Source: Carnegiea gigantea
Taxonomy: Eukaryota > Streptophyta > Magnoliopsida > Caryophyllales > Cactaceae
Direction: 5' to 3'
Assembly: GCA_029747015.1 (NCBI GenBank)
Contig: JAKOGI010000568.1
Location: 62,001 to 126,000, forward strand
DNA: 64,000 nt
Both the position numbers and the translations under genes were made by a program. The stretch's first letter is position 1, and each line of letters opens with the position of its first letter. The notes under the pieces were generated by a model. That model was given only the letters and a program-made list of their open reading frames with translations. It was not told the DNA's origin and searched no databases. Below are positions 1-13,700 of the stretch, in pieces.

Positions 1-940
1 TATCAGAATCTAAACATGCACTACCTGAAATCGTTATATTCGTTTGAAATTACTATAATTTAGGAGGAGAAAAACACCCACCTCAACTCCAAGCTAAGGA
101 CCCTGCCTAAGGGCTTTTGGGGCTGAATTTCGATGCTCAAGAATCCGAAAATTCACCTTCGATTTCGTTGCCCAACATAGACCCCAAATCAGTTTGTCCC
201 AGGGCCGATTCTGCTGCTGTTCGTGCTATTTCTGGTGGCTGCCGGAACCGGGCTCAATCGCCGACCTTGGTTACGCTGGTCGCCGACCTTGATTGCACCA
301 ATCGCTGACAGCATGTCGCAGTCCCTCGAGCCTTTTCGCTCAGTTTCTCTCACTAGGTCTCTCTCTTTCTCTCTTTGCTGGTGGTTGCACGCGAGTCCAG
401 CCACCGGCGCCGTCACCCTCTCCCTCTCCTCTGGTGGTGGTCGAGGGTCTGGGGTAGTAAGGGAACCCCCCCACTCTTTGTTGTGCGCGAGAAGAAGAAA
501 GGGGCTTCTGCCCCAGTTTAGTTCTCTTTTTTTTTGTGTCTCAAGCTTCCTCAAATTAACACCGTTAGTCTAACTCGTACCTCAACCTCTAAACCCAAAT
601 CAATAATATGACCCTTCATCAACTATTCGCTCCCAAATATGTCTAGGTTCGATTTAATAAATAATAAACTAATTCTAAGGTTGACAATCTAATCGTATTT
701 GGGTCCCTATTCGATTCAATACTTGTTAATAACTATTATTAACACTTACTAAAAATCATCGAAAGATTTTCAAAACTAATAACAATATTAATAGCGACAA
801 AAATATTCTTTTTAATAAAATTATCGTTTACTTAAGCACATCCGTAATAGTTTAATTACATAGTTAATAAAATACAATTTTATAACGTAAAAAGGCAAGA
901 CAGTCAGTTTGACATACAAATCAATAACACGGGCATTACA
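1..940 (-). repeat. LTR A: partial long LTR, 5' portion, minus orientation
   Basis: This segment aligns by eye, diverged but collinear, with 55,600-56,501, the outer end of the complete solo LTR at 52,646-56,501. Shared landmarks are the GAAACACCCAC and CTCCAAGCTA blocks near 61-100, the TTGGGGCTGAATTT block, the CT-rich tract around 340-430 and the terminal GGGCATTACA at 931-940, which matches GGGTCTTACA in the solo copy. Orientation is inferred: plant gypsy LTRs commonly finish GGTGTTACA just before the primer binding site, so the TG start of this copy would be at 940, reading leftwards. The rest lies outside the window. Short ORFs across the CT-rich tract look like low-complexity shadows. 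Confidence 0.8.
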
Positions 941-3900
941 TTACTATTATTATTAGTCTTGAAAATTTTTTGATGATTTCCAATAAGCGTTCATAAGGAT
1001 TATTATCGGGTACTAAGTCGAGCAGAATCCCGACCACGATTAGATTGTCAACCTTAGAATTAGTTCGAGGTTTATTAAATCGAACCTTGAAGTGTTTGGG
1101 AACGAATAAATTGATGAGCGATTATATTACTGGCTTGAATTTAGACTAAGAGGTATGAGATTGGGCTCATAATATTAGTTAAATATGGTAAGAAACAAAA
1201 GAAAAAAAAGGAAAAAGAATAATAACTAAAAAGGGGGTCGAAGCCCCCTTCTTCTTCTTCTTCACGCACGGAAGGGGGGTTTCTTCTGGTTTCCCCATGA
1301 CCCCTCCCCGACAACCGGTCACCAAAGAGAGAGAATAAGCAGGAGGAGAGGAGGTGGAGGCTGGCGGCACAACACTGCCACACCGGTGACTACCCGTGAC
1401 CCACGAAACTAGAAAGAGAGAGAAAGCATAGTGAACAGTGACAAAGAAGAAATGAGATCGGGGCAAAACGCAAGCAACTAGGGCATGGGTTAAGCCCTAA
1501 TCTGCCACAACCCATCAGCACCACCACTACTACCACCACTGTAAATGGTGACTGGGCCCAAAACCAGCGACTGAGTGGGAATGAGGAAGGAGAACTAGGC
1601 AGAACAGTAGTGGGAGCGGCATTAGAAAGGAGAGGGGGAATTTTCGAGTTTCTGACCATCTTCAACAGCACCCAAATCCCTATGAACGAACCTCTAGCTT
1701 GGAATCGAGGTGGATGTTTCTCTTCCCCTAAATTAGTGGTAATTTCAAACGAATTTCAACGATTATGGGTAGTTAAGTTTAATTCCAAAACTGTTATCAG
1801 TAATCGGAGGATTTGAAGTTGAAATCTGCTAAAAGTGGTGATGATGCTGATTTAGGGCCATGCATGTTGAATTGACGCATACTTTTGCTAATTTGTCAAT
1901 TTGGGAAATTGCAGAGTAGGCAAATTATGCTCTAATGATGTCGCCAAAATTAGTTTAAACATGTTTAAAGTTGTTTGAGTCATTACATATGAATATTTTG
2001 CTTGTGGATATTGGTTTTGTGAATTAATCGATTGAATTATTGTGATAACTGAACCGAGCTTGGTAGTGTGATGGTTTGAGGTGGACCTATTGAGTAATTT
2101 GAGGTTCTTGTGGTCGATGTTATATGAGGAGGGAGCCTGGGTTTGATCTTAACCGCAATCATATGGATTGTGAGGTTTATGAAACATTAAAGTGAATTCT
2201 GCTGAAACTATTCCTGCGAAGTGTTACGAATGTGCTACTTGTGAATCCCTTCCCTCTTGATGATGTTAAGTGATGCTATGTGATTGATTTTTGTACTTAG
2301 ACATTTATAAAAAGGGTCGTTAAAAGCCTGTTTTCATAATTGCATATGTTTCTAAATATTTACCAGTTGCCTACTAATTTGCTAAGATGTTTGTAGCCTA
2401 AAAGATCCTAAATCGTCGAACTACTCAGTGAGTGACTCAACTGAATAGTCAATAGGTTTAAGAATTTAAAAAGAAAACTAGTAGCGAGTTCGAAAATGTT
2501 TTAAGGCTAAAGTTTGTTCATATCCCCTTCTTGTGTTAAACAGGATTGAAACGAATTGAAAAATGGCAACTGAAGATGTCTATTGCGAAATAAAGTTTGA
2601 AATATATGCTAGCTAGGTACTTTGAGTTTCGAACATGTTTCGAATTGCAAGTTAGTAACTCCAATATGATTTCAAGAGGTTTTCAAGTTAAATTATGAAG
2701 CGTTTGAATGCGTTAAGTGCAAAATATATGCTAGCTAAGTACTTTGAGTTTGGAATGTGTTTCGAATTGCAAGTTAGTAACTCCATTATGATTTTAAGAG
2801 TTTTCAAGTTGAATTATAAAGTGTTTGAATGTGTCACATGTGAGCCCCTCCCCTTCATGTCATTAAACTTTATCATGTGTGTAAGGGTGAAATTTTGAGA
2901 GAAGAAGGTTTTTCATTGTTGAAAATAAAAGTAGCCATAATTATTAGCGAATGATGGCCTATTTTTCACTATACGAATGCAATTTTTAAAGCATAAAGAA
3001 TTTTAAAAAGAAGTGAATTGTATAACAAATGATTTCGCTGTAAGAGATAGCAAACCTATTAGCCGCTATGGCCATAGGCTTTAAATGGCTAAGATAACGT
3101 GCTCAGAAATATATGTAAGATGGGAGTAAACTTGCTAGAACAGGGGAATCCCTAGCCTAACGAGTAGTCCCAGTAGTGGGAAACCCTAGAAGACCCTAAC
3201 GAGGGTGTATGTCCAATTATGTAGCCATCTCGGGTGTAAGAGCTTATGTTTATGTGTGAGCGATAGCCTCACTAGGGGTCGAAAATAGATCTCACCCAAC
3301 CAGCACATTATGATGATCTTATGCCAATAGTATTTTCCTAATAAGTAAGAAAAGCAGTTGGCATTTCGCCATTTTAGATATTTGAGGAAAAAGAAAGCTT
3401 TTGAGGGCCATAAAGAGGCCAGTTCAAATAAGATTCGAAAAGCTTATAAGGGTCATTAGAGGACCAATGTGAAAGAGATTTATTTTTAAAGAGTATATTA
3501 GCCTCGAGGAGGCTAGTGTGATTTGTAAATAATTCCTTAACGAGGTTAGCTTGATTTGTAAACTATTCTTTAAAGAAGTTAGTTTGATTGGTAAACTATT
3601 CTTTGAAGAGGATAATGTGATTTGTAAATTATTCTTTGAAAATAACATGAGTCTGTGTGTTTTCAAAATCCGTATTCGAAAGCATTTTGCCCCATTCTTG
3701 TTGTTTACTTGCTTATGTGCCTAAATGCTTGTTTATTAAGGAAGTTTGGCTATTAAGGGCCTAGAATCGAGCTTGAGTGGCTAGCATGAAGTTTAGAGGT
3801 GATAATTTTCCTTGGGGACTATGACTGCCTAATATGATAGTAATATACAAATGTTGTGTAAATGCTACGTATTATTATGATTATTGCCTGCAAATGGTTT

Positions 3901-4546
3901 TGGTTTTAAGGAGTCAGGAAATACTTACCGAGCATGTGGTTGCTCATCCCATTACTATTTCCCCTTTTTTCCAGGTTTCCAATGTGACAGGTAGAAGTCA
4001 ATTTACTTATGTCGAGATGGAGTCTATCCTTGCTTTGAAAAGATGTAATGTATGCACATATAGAAGTAGACTCAAGAGTTAAACGATGTAATATGATGTA
4101 TCGCTAGAGTTATAAATGTATGTAAACAAAGTACTCTAGTTCATGTAATGTGTATTGTTTAGAACTCACTTTGTATGGACATGTGAGCCAACTGTCTGAT
4201 TAGTCAGTCACCATTTGTTTAAGTTGGTTATTTTTGGGATGTAAAACCCCAATACTCCGGATGTGTGATCCGTTGAGTTGTATCTTTTATTTCCTTCTTT
4301 ATTATTGAACTTTATTATTTTGATGTACTCCGGGCGAGTGGCTCGTAGAGTTATGAAGTCCAGTGTGTAGCCATTGAGCTTATTTTAAAGTTTTTTACGC
4401 TTCTATTGATTGTAGGGATTTAATGTAAGGCTTTAAGCCTGGGAAATGGTAGTTTTGAGGCGAAACTCTGTCCGTTTCGCCCTAGAATTTAAGTAGGACT
4501 TAAGAAGTTGTTAATGCTCCTAACCCTAGGGGTTGTGAGGGTTATA
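941..4546 (+). repeat. LTR B: long LTR, plus orientation, 5' end missing about 150 bp
   Basis: The reverse complement aligns with both LTR A and the solo LTR at 52,646-56,501. Position 941 corresponds to about 150 bp inside the LTR start, so this end was removed or displaced where LTR A abuts it. Matching landmarks are the block around 1,040-1,080 (complement of 655-700), the region at 3,140-3,300, ACTTACCGAGC at 3,922, and the end at 4,440-4,546 (AAACTCTGTCCGTTTCGCC through GAGGGTTATA). No primer binding site or polypurine tract is visible beside it, so it is a solo or truncated LTR. Internal short repeats include a direct repeat of about 127 bp (near 2,590-2,840) and a 35-40 bp tandem at 3,500-3,640. 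Confidence 0.8.
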
Positions 4547-4797
4547 AGGACTTTGCATAAAACAAAAGAAATCCTTCAAGCATCAACACTGACACTACCA
4601 AAGCGAATTAGAAATAAAAGAGAAAAGTGGTTAGTCAATATCATAAAGATTAACGCGATATTGGACAAGTTGGTCCTCAACACCAAAAATTTGACATGCA
4701 TCACAAGCGTACGGGTGTTATAAGTTCATATTAAATATCGTTCCACATGGACCAATGCTATCAACCAAGGATTATCCTTCTAAAATGCTAAGCAAAA
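4547..4797. other. Spacer between LTR B and the 1,850-bp array
   Basis: About 250 bp of AT-rich DNA. There is no primer binding site after LTR B. The block near 4,740-4,760 (CGTTCCACATGGACCAATG) resembles a motif I remember near the ends of some plant gypsy LTRs, but I cannot fix any boundary. The short ORF at 4,508-4,723 has no recognisable domain. Confidence 0.4.
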
Positions 4798-7700
4798 TAA
4801 CTGCTTAAGCGAATGGTTTATCTACACCAGAAAATCACTTTACTATAAGAAGAAGAAATCTATTGAATTAAAGCATTTAGAGATTTGTTTTGCCTACAAT
4901 AAGTTAGGTTTGTGAACTAAGCATGGGCTTTTCTCTAGTTTGGTTGATTCAAAGTTTGACAATATAATAAAATTTAATTGTTCCTTTGGAAATAAACTAA
5001 ATTACTTAAACTAATCTAATCACCATCCTCTTAAAGGGTTCTTATTTAGTTTAACTTACAGATCTTGATTACAAAGTTTCTTTCCTCTCAACGTGCAGTC
5101 CTCTTTCAAAAACCATAAAGATGAGTCTAATCTTGCCGATCTGATAGCAGTTTTCTCCTTTCGATATTTCATCCTACTATCAAATATATGCAAGTAAACT
5201 GGCCAAAATTACTTATAATCAATCAAAACAGGAGATAGATTGAACAAACCAAGCAAGATCAAACACGAGATTTGATTTGATAAATTAGAATTTCAACAAT
5301 ATTGTTTTAGCTAGCAAATCCTTAGACTATAAAGAAACTCATGATTATTGAAACTAAATCAAAAGAATCTAAACTAAATATCAATCGAACCAAAACTAAC
5401 TAAAATGAGTTCAAGAACTATAGAGAGAAAAATGCCTATCAACAAAAAAGTTTCTTCATAGGATCTTTCATCTTCAAAGCCTCCTCTTACAAGTGTCATC
5501 CTTTGATCCTTCGTTTAGCTCCCAATGATTAGAAATGGATGAATTTTTTACAAAAATAAATGATAAAATGGATGAAGATGATGTACAAGTAGTTGAGATA
5601 TGCATTAAAATAGAGAAACTAGAGCATTCTTGGCTATAAGGAAAGATTAAAGTATCAAGAATCGAAAGCAATTTGGGATCATTGAGCCCTAGCAGGAGTA
5701 TGAGGTGCATTGTTCATGTAATCTCCACATCAAGGTGTGATTAAATGTCAAAATCATAAATATAGTTCTAACATTATAGGGAATATCATGATCATGATGT
5801 CTAACATAGGGCAGTAGATAACAACCAAAAATGGGTTTTGGAAGATGGAGGCCTAAGCATTTTAGAATAGAAAAGTGATTTAGCTATACTTCGATTTAGT
5901 AGTCGAATTACAAACAAAATAGCCATAGTCAATATGATAAGGGTGACAAACTGATTTAGACAAGCAAAGTGCAGAACATCTTGGATTTATCATATAATGA
6001 TTTCACATGAGCATATTCTAGATTACATGAAGCAAGTCCAATAAAAGCAATAAAACTAAATAAAGAGGGGTCGATTCCTTTGCGAGGAGTGGGATTCATA
6101 AGCAAAAAGAATGATGGGTTACAATCTGCAACATTCCCCATACACTAATAAGAGCTTGTTTGAATCTTTAACTTAACACAAGTTATATGGGCTTACTGCC
6201 ATGAATAGACAAGATGCATGATATATGTATAAATATCTTTTTGCGGTACATAGAAGAAGAAGATAAGAATCAAAAGTATTATAATGTAAGCAACCATAAA
6301 ATCGAATAGGAATGTACTCCATATTTAGCAACAAGTTTCAAAGACTAGCTGAGTCATACTAGAAAGAACATGTAAGTACACTTGAAGATCCACAAAACTC
6401 TAGAGGTTTGGAATGAGAAATGGAAATTATATAGCATTAAAAGGAAGCAAATTTATAGATAAGACAATTTAAACGAGTACAAGAGATGCTAGAAGGAATA
6501 GCATTAACACAAAAGTCACTCAAATTGGCAGGGTTGGGATGCCAATTACGATCTTTTGAGCATAGGTTTAGAATCAAGAAAAAATGCAGCAGCGAAGAGA
6601 CAATACCCGTAAATAACTCAAGATGAGTACATTAGGGGCTGAAAATAAAACTACTTAAGTGAATGGTTTATCTACACCAGAAAATCACTTTACTATAAGA
6701 AGAAGAAATCTATTGAATTAAAGCATTTAGAGATTTGTTTTGCCTACCATAAGTTAGGTTTGTGAACTAAGCATGGGCTTTTCTCAAGTTTGGTTGATTC
6801 AAATTTTGACAATATAATAAAATTTAATTGTTCCTTTGGAAATAAACTAAATTACTTAAACTAATCTAATCGCCATCCTCTTAAAGGGTTCTTATTTAGT
6901 TTAACTTATAGATCTTGATTACAAAGTTTCTTTCCTCTCAACGTGCAGTCCTCTTTCAAAAACCATAAAGATGAGTCTAATCTTGCCGATCTGATAGCAG
7001 TTTTCTCCTTTCGATATTTCATCCTACTATCAAATATATGCAAGTAAACTGGCCAAAATTACTTATAATCAATCAAAACAGGAGATAGATTGAACAAACC
7101 AAGCAAGATCAAACACGAGATTTGATTTGATAAATTAGAATTTCAACAATATTATTTTAGCTAGCAAATCCTTAGACTATAAAGAAACTCATGATTATTG
7201 AAACTAAATCAAAAGAATCTAAACTAAATATCAATCGAACCAAAACTAACTAAAATGAGTTCAAGAGCTATAGAGAGAAAAATGCCTATCAACAAAAAAG
7301 TTTCTTCATAAGATCTTTCATCTTCAAAGCCTCCTCTTACAAGTGTCATCCTTTGATCCTTCGTTTAGCTCCCAATGATTAGAAATGGATGAATTTTTTA
7401 CGAAAATAAATGACAAAATGGATGAAGATGATGTACAAGTAGTTGAGATATGCGTTAAAATAGAGAAACTACAGCATTCTTGTCTATAAGGAAAGATTAA
7501 AGTATCAAGAATCGAAAGCAATTTGGGATCATTGAGCCCTAGCAGGAGTATGAGGTGCATTGTTCATGTAATCTCCACATCAAGGTGTGATTAAATGTCA
7601 AAATCATAAATATAGTTCTAACATTATAGGGAATATCATGATCATGATGTCTAACATAGGGCAGTAGATAACAACCAAAAATGGGTTTTGGAAGATGGAG

Positions 7701-10700
7701 GCCTAAGCATTTTAGAATAGAAAAGTGATTTAGCTATACTTCGATTTAGTAGTCGAATTACAAACAAAATAGCCATAGTCAATATGATAAGGGTGACAAA
7801 CTGATTTAGACAAGCAAAGTGCAGAACATCTTGGATTTATCATATAATGATTTCACATGAGCATATTCTAGATTACATGAAGCAAGTCCAATAAAAGCAA
7901 TAAAACTAAATAAAGAGGGGTCGATTCCTTTGCGAGGAGTGGGATTCATAAGCAAAAAGAATGATGGGTTACAATCTTCAACATTCCCCATACACTAATA
8001 AGAGCTTGTTTGAATCTTTAACTTAACACAAGTTATATGGGCTTACTGCCATGAATAGACAAGATGCATGATATATGTATAAATATCTTTTTGCGGTACA
8101 TAGAAGAAGAAGATAAGAATCAAAAGTATTATAATGTAAGCAACCATAAAATCGAATAGGAATGTACTCCATATTTAGCAACAAGTTTCAAAGACTAGCT
8201 GAGTCATACTAGAAAGAACATGTAAGTACACTTGAAGATCCACAAAACTCTAGAGGTTTGGAATGAGAAATGGAAATTATATAGCATTAAAAGGAAGCAA
8301 ATTTATAGATAAGACAATTTAAACGAGTACAAGAGATGCTAGAAGGAATAGCATTAACACAAAAGTCACTCAAATTGGCAGGGTTGGGATGCCAATTACG
8401 ATCTTTTGAGCATAGGTTTAGAATCAAGAAAAAATGCAGCAGCGAAGAGACAATACCCGTAAATAACTCAAGATGAGTACATTAGGGGCTGAAAATAAAA
8501 CTACTTAAGTGAATGGTTTATCTACACCAGAAAATCACTTTACTATAAGAAGAAGAAATCTATTGAATTAAAGCATTTAGAGATTTGTTTTGCCTACCAT
8601 AAGTTAGGTTTGTGAACTAAGCATGGGCTTTTCTCAAGTTTGGTTGATTCAAATTTTGACAATATAATAAAATTTAATTGTTCCTTTGGAAATAAACTAA
8701 ATTACTTAAACTAATCTAATCGCCATCCTCTTAAAGGGTTCTTATTTAGTTTAACTTATAGATCTTGATTACAAAGTTTCTTTCCTCTCAACGTGCAGTC
8801 CTCTTTCAAAAACCATAAAGATGAGTCTAATCTTGCCGATCTGATAGCAGTTTTCTCCTTTCGATATTTCATCCTACTATCAAATATATGCAAGTAAACT
8901 GGCCAAAATTACTTATAATCAATCAAAACAGGAGATAGATTGAACAAACCAAGCAAGATCAAACACGAGATTTGATTTGATAAATTAGAATTTCAACAAT
9001 ATTGTTTTAGCGAGCAAATCCTTAGACTATAAAGAAACTCATGATTATTGAAACTAAATCAAAAGAATCTAAACTAAATATCAATCGAACCAAAACTAAC
9101 TAAAATGAGTTCAAGCTATAGAGAGAAAAATGCCTATCAACAAAAAAGAGAGATCTTTCATCTTCAAAGACAAGTGTCATCCTTTGATCCTTCGTTTAAC
9201 AATGATTAGAAGGATTTCTTCATAAGATCTTTCTCAATCTTCAAAGCCTCCTCTTACAAGTGTCATCCTTTGATGTCTAAGCTCCGCGCATAGAAAGGAA
9301 AGATATTTTATCGAAATAAATGACAAAATGCAGATGCAAGTATGGCCAAAATTACTTATAATCAATCAAAACAGGAGATAGATTGAACAAACCAAGCAAG
9401 ATCAAACACGAGATTTGATTTGATAAATTAGAATTTCAACAATATTGTTTTAGCGAGCAAATCCTTAGACTATAAAGAAACTCATGATTATTGAAACTAA
9501 ATCAAAAGAATCTAAACTAAATATCAATCGAACCAAAACTAACTAAAATGAGTTCAAGAGCTATAGAGAGAAAAATGCCTATCAACAAAAAAGTTTCTTC
9601 ATAAGATCTTTCATCTTCAAAGCCTCCTCTTACAAGTGTCATCCTTTGATCCTTCGTTTAGCTCCCAATGATTAGAAATGGATGAATTTTTTACGAAAAT
9701 AAATGACAAAATGGATGAAGATGATGTACAAGTAGTTGAGATATGCGTTAAAATAGAGAAACTACAGCATTCTTGTCTATAAGGAAAGATTAAAGTATCA
9801 AGAATCGAAAGCAATTTGGGATCATTGAGCCCTAGCAGGAGTATGAGGTGCATTGTTCATGTAATCTCCACATCAAGGTGTGATTAAATGTCAAAATCAT
9901 AAATATAGTTCTAACATTATAGGGAATATCATGATCATGATGTCTAACATAGGGCAGTAGATAACAACCAAAAATGGGTTTTGGAAGATGGAGGCCTAAG
10001 CATTTTAGAATAGAAAAGTGATTTAGCTATACTTCGATTTAGTAGTCGAATTACAAACAAAATAGCCATAGTCAATATGATAAGGGTGACAAACTGATTT
10101 AGACAAGCAAAGTGCAGAACATCTTGGATTTATCATATAATGATTTCACATGAGCATATTCTAGATTACATGAAGCAAGTCCAATAAAAGCAATAAAACT
10201 AAATAAAGAGGGGTCGATTCCTTTGCGAGGAGTGGGATTCATAAGCAAAAAGAATGATGGGTTACAATCTGCAACATTCCCCATACACTAATAAGAGCTT
10301 GTTTGAATCTTTAACTTAACACAAGTTATATGGGCTTACTGCCATGAATAGACAAGATGCATGATATATGTATAAATATCTTTTTGCGGTACATAGAAGA
10401 AGAAGATAAGAATCAAAAGTATTATAATGTAAGCAACCATAAAATCGAATAGGAATGTACTCCATATTTAGCAACAAGTTTCAAAGACTAGCTGAGTCAT
10501 ACTAGAAAGAACATGTAAGTACACTTGAAGATCCACAAAACTCTAGAGGTTTGGAATGAGAAATGGAAATTATATAGCATTAAAAGGAAGCAAATTTATA
10601 GATAAGACAATTTAAACGAGTACAAGAGATGCTAGAAGGAATAGCATTAACACAAAAGTCACTCAAATTGGCAGGGTTGGGATGCCAATTACGATCTTTT

Positions 10701-13700
10701 GAGCATAGGTTTAGAATCAAGAAAAAATGCAGCAGCGAAGAGACAATACCCGTAAATAACTCAAGATGAGTACATTAGGGGCTGAAAATAAAACTACTTA
10801 AGTGAATGGTTTATCTACACCAGAAAATCACTTTACTATAAGAAGAAGAAATCTATTGAATTAAAGCATTTAGAGATTTGTTTTGCCTACCATAAGTTAG
10901 GTTTGTGAACTAAGCATGGGCTTTTCTCAAGTTTGGTTGATTCAAATTTTGACAATATAATAAAATTTAATTGTTCCTTTGGAAATAAACTAAATTACTT
11001 AAACTAATCTAATCGCCATCCTCTTAAAGGGTTCTTATTTAGTTTAACTTATAGATCTTGATTACAAAGTTTCTTTCCTCTCAACGTGCAGTCCTCTTTC
11101 AAAAACCATAAAGATGAGTCTAATCTTGCCGATCTGATAGCAGTTTTCTCCTTTCGATATTTCATCCTACTATCAAATATATGCAAGTAAACTGGCCAAA
11201 ATTACTTATAATCAATCAAAACAGGAGATAGATTGAACAAACCAAGCAAGATCAAACACGAGATTTGATTTGATAAATTAGAATTTCAACAATATTGTTT
11301 TAGCGAGCAAATCCTTAGACTATAAAGAAACTCATGATTATTGAAACTAAATCAAAAGAATCTAAACTAAATATCAATCGAACCAAAACTAACTAAAATG
11401 AGTTCAAGAGCTATAGAGAGAAAAATGCCTATCAACAAAAAAGTTTCTTCATAAGATCTTTCATCTTCAAAGCCTCCTCTTACAAGTGTCATCCTTTGAT
11501 CCTTCGTTTAGCTCCCAATGATTAGAAATGGATGAATTTTTTACGAAAATAAATGACAAAATGGATGAAGATGATGTACAAGTAGTTGAGATATGCGTTA
11601 AAATAGAGAAACTACAGCATTCTTGTCTATAAGGAAAGATTAAAGTATCAAGAATCGAAAGCAATTTGGGATCATTGAGCCCTAGCAGGAGTATGAGGTG
11701 CATTGTTCATGTAATCTCCACATCAAGGTGTGATTAAATGTCAAAATCATAAATATAGTTCTAACATTATAGGGAATATCATGATCATGATGTCTAACAT
11801 AGGGCAGTAGATAACCACCAAATATGGGTTTTGGAAGATGGAGGCCTAAGCATTTTAGAATAGAAAAGTGATTTAGCTATACTTCGATTTAGTAGTCGAA
11901 TTACAAACAAAATAGCCATAGTCAATATGATAAGGGTGACAAACTGATTTAGACAAGCAAAGTGCAGAACATCTTGGATTTATCATATAATGATTTCACA
12001 TGAGCATATTCTAGATTACATGAAGCAAGTCCAATAAAAGCAATAAAACTAAATAAAGAGGGGTCGATTCCTTTGCGAGGAGTGGGATTCATAAGCAAAA
12101 AGAATGATGGGTTACAATCTTCAACATTCCCCATACACTAATAAGAGCTTGTTTGAATCTTTAACTTAACACAAGTTATATGGGCTTACTGCCATGAATA
12201 GACAAGATGCATGATATATGTATAAATATCTTTTTGCGGTACATAGAAGAAGAAAATAAGAATCAAAAGTATTATAATGTAAGCAACCATAAAATCGAAT
12301 AGGAATGTACTCCATATTTAGCAACAAGTTTCAAAGACTAGCTGAGTCATACTAGAAAGAACATGTAAGTACACTTGAAGATCCACAAAACTCTAGAGGT
12401 TTGGAATGAGAAATGGAAATTATATAGCATTAAAAGGAAGCAAATTTATAGATAAGACAATTTAAACGAGTACAAGAGATGCTAGAAGGAATAGCATTAA
12501 CACAAAAGTCACTCAAATTGGCAGGGTTGGGATGCCAATTACGATCTTTTGAGCATAGGTTTAGAATCAAGAAAAAATGCAGCAGCGAAGAGACAATACC
12601 CGTAAATAACTCAAGATGAGTATATTAGGGACTGAAAATAAAACTACTTAAGTGAATGGTTTATCTACACCAGAAAATCACTTTACTATAAGAAGAAGAA
12701 ATCTATTGAATTAAAGCATTTAGAGATTTGTTTTGCCTACAATAAGTTAGGTTTGTGAACTAAGCATGGGCTTTTCTCAAGTTTGGTTGATTCAAAGTTT
12801 GACAATATAATAAAATTTAATTGTTCCTTTGGAAATAAACTAAATTACTTAAACTAATCTAATCACCATCCTCTTAAAGGGTTCTTATTTAGTTTAACTT
12901 ACAGATCTTGATTACAAAGTTTCTTTCCTCTCAACGTGCAGTCCTCTTTCAAAAACCATAAAGATGAGTCTAATCTTGCCGATCTGATAGCAGTTTTCTC
13001 CTTTCGATATTTCATCCTACTATCAAATATATGCAAGTAAACTGGCCAAAATTACTTATAATCAATCAAAACAGGAGATAGATTGAACAAACCAAGCAAG
13101 ATCAAACACGAGATTTGATTTGATAAATTAGAATTTCAACAATATTGTTTTAGCGAGCAAATCCTTAGACTATAAAGAAACTCATGATTATTGAAACTAA
13201 ATCAAAAGAATCTAAACTAAATATCAATCGAACCAAAACTAACTAAAATGAGTTCAAGAACTATAGAGAGAAAAATGCCTATCAACAAAAAAGTTTCTTC
13301 ATAAGATCTTTCATCTTCAAAGCCTCCTCTTACAAGTGTCATCCTTTGATCCTTCGTTTAGCTCCCAATGATTAGAAATGGATGAATTTTTTACGAAAAT
13401 AAATGATAAAATGGATGAAGATGATGTACAAGTAGTTGAGATATGCGTTAAAATAGAGAAACTAGAGCATTCTTGGCTATAAGGAAAGATTAAAGTATCA
13501 AGAATCGAAAGCAATTTGGGATCATTGAGCCCTAGCAGGAGTATGAGGTGCATTGTTCATGTAATCTCCACATCAAGGTGTGATTAAATGTCAAAATCAT
13601 AAATATAGTTCTAACATTATAGGGAATATCATGATCATGATGTCTAACATAGGGCAGTAGATAACAACCAAAAATGGGTTTTGGAAGATGGAGGCCTAAG

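Noticed and set aside
1141..1671. Minus-strand ORFs rich in Ser, Phe and Val near the start
   Set aside because: They lie in CT/GA low-complexity sequence of LTR B; the equivalents in LTR A and the solo LTR do not preserve them.
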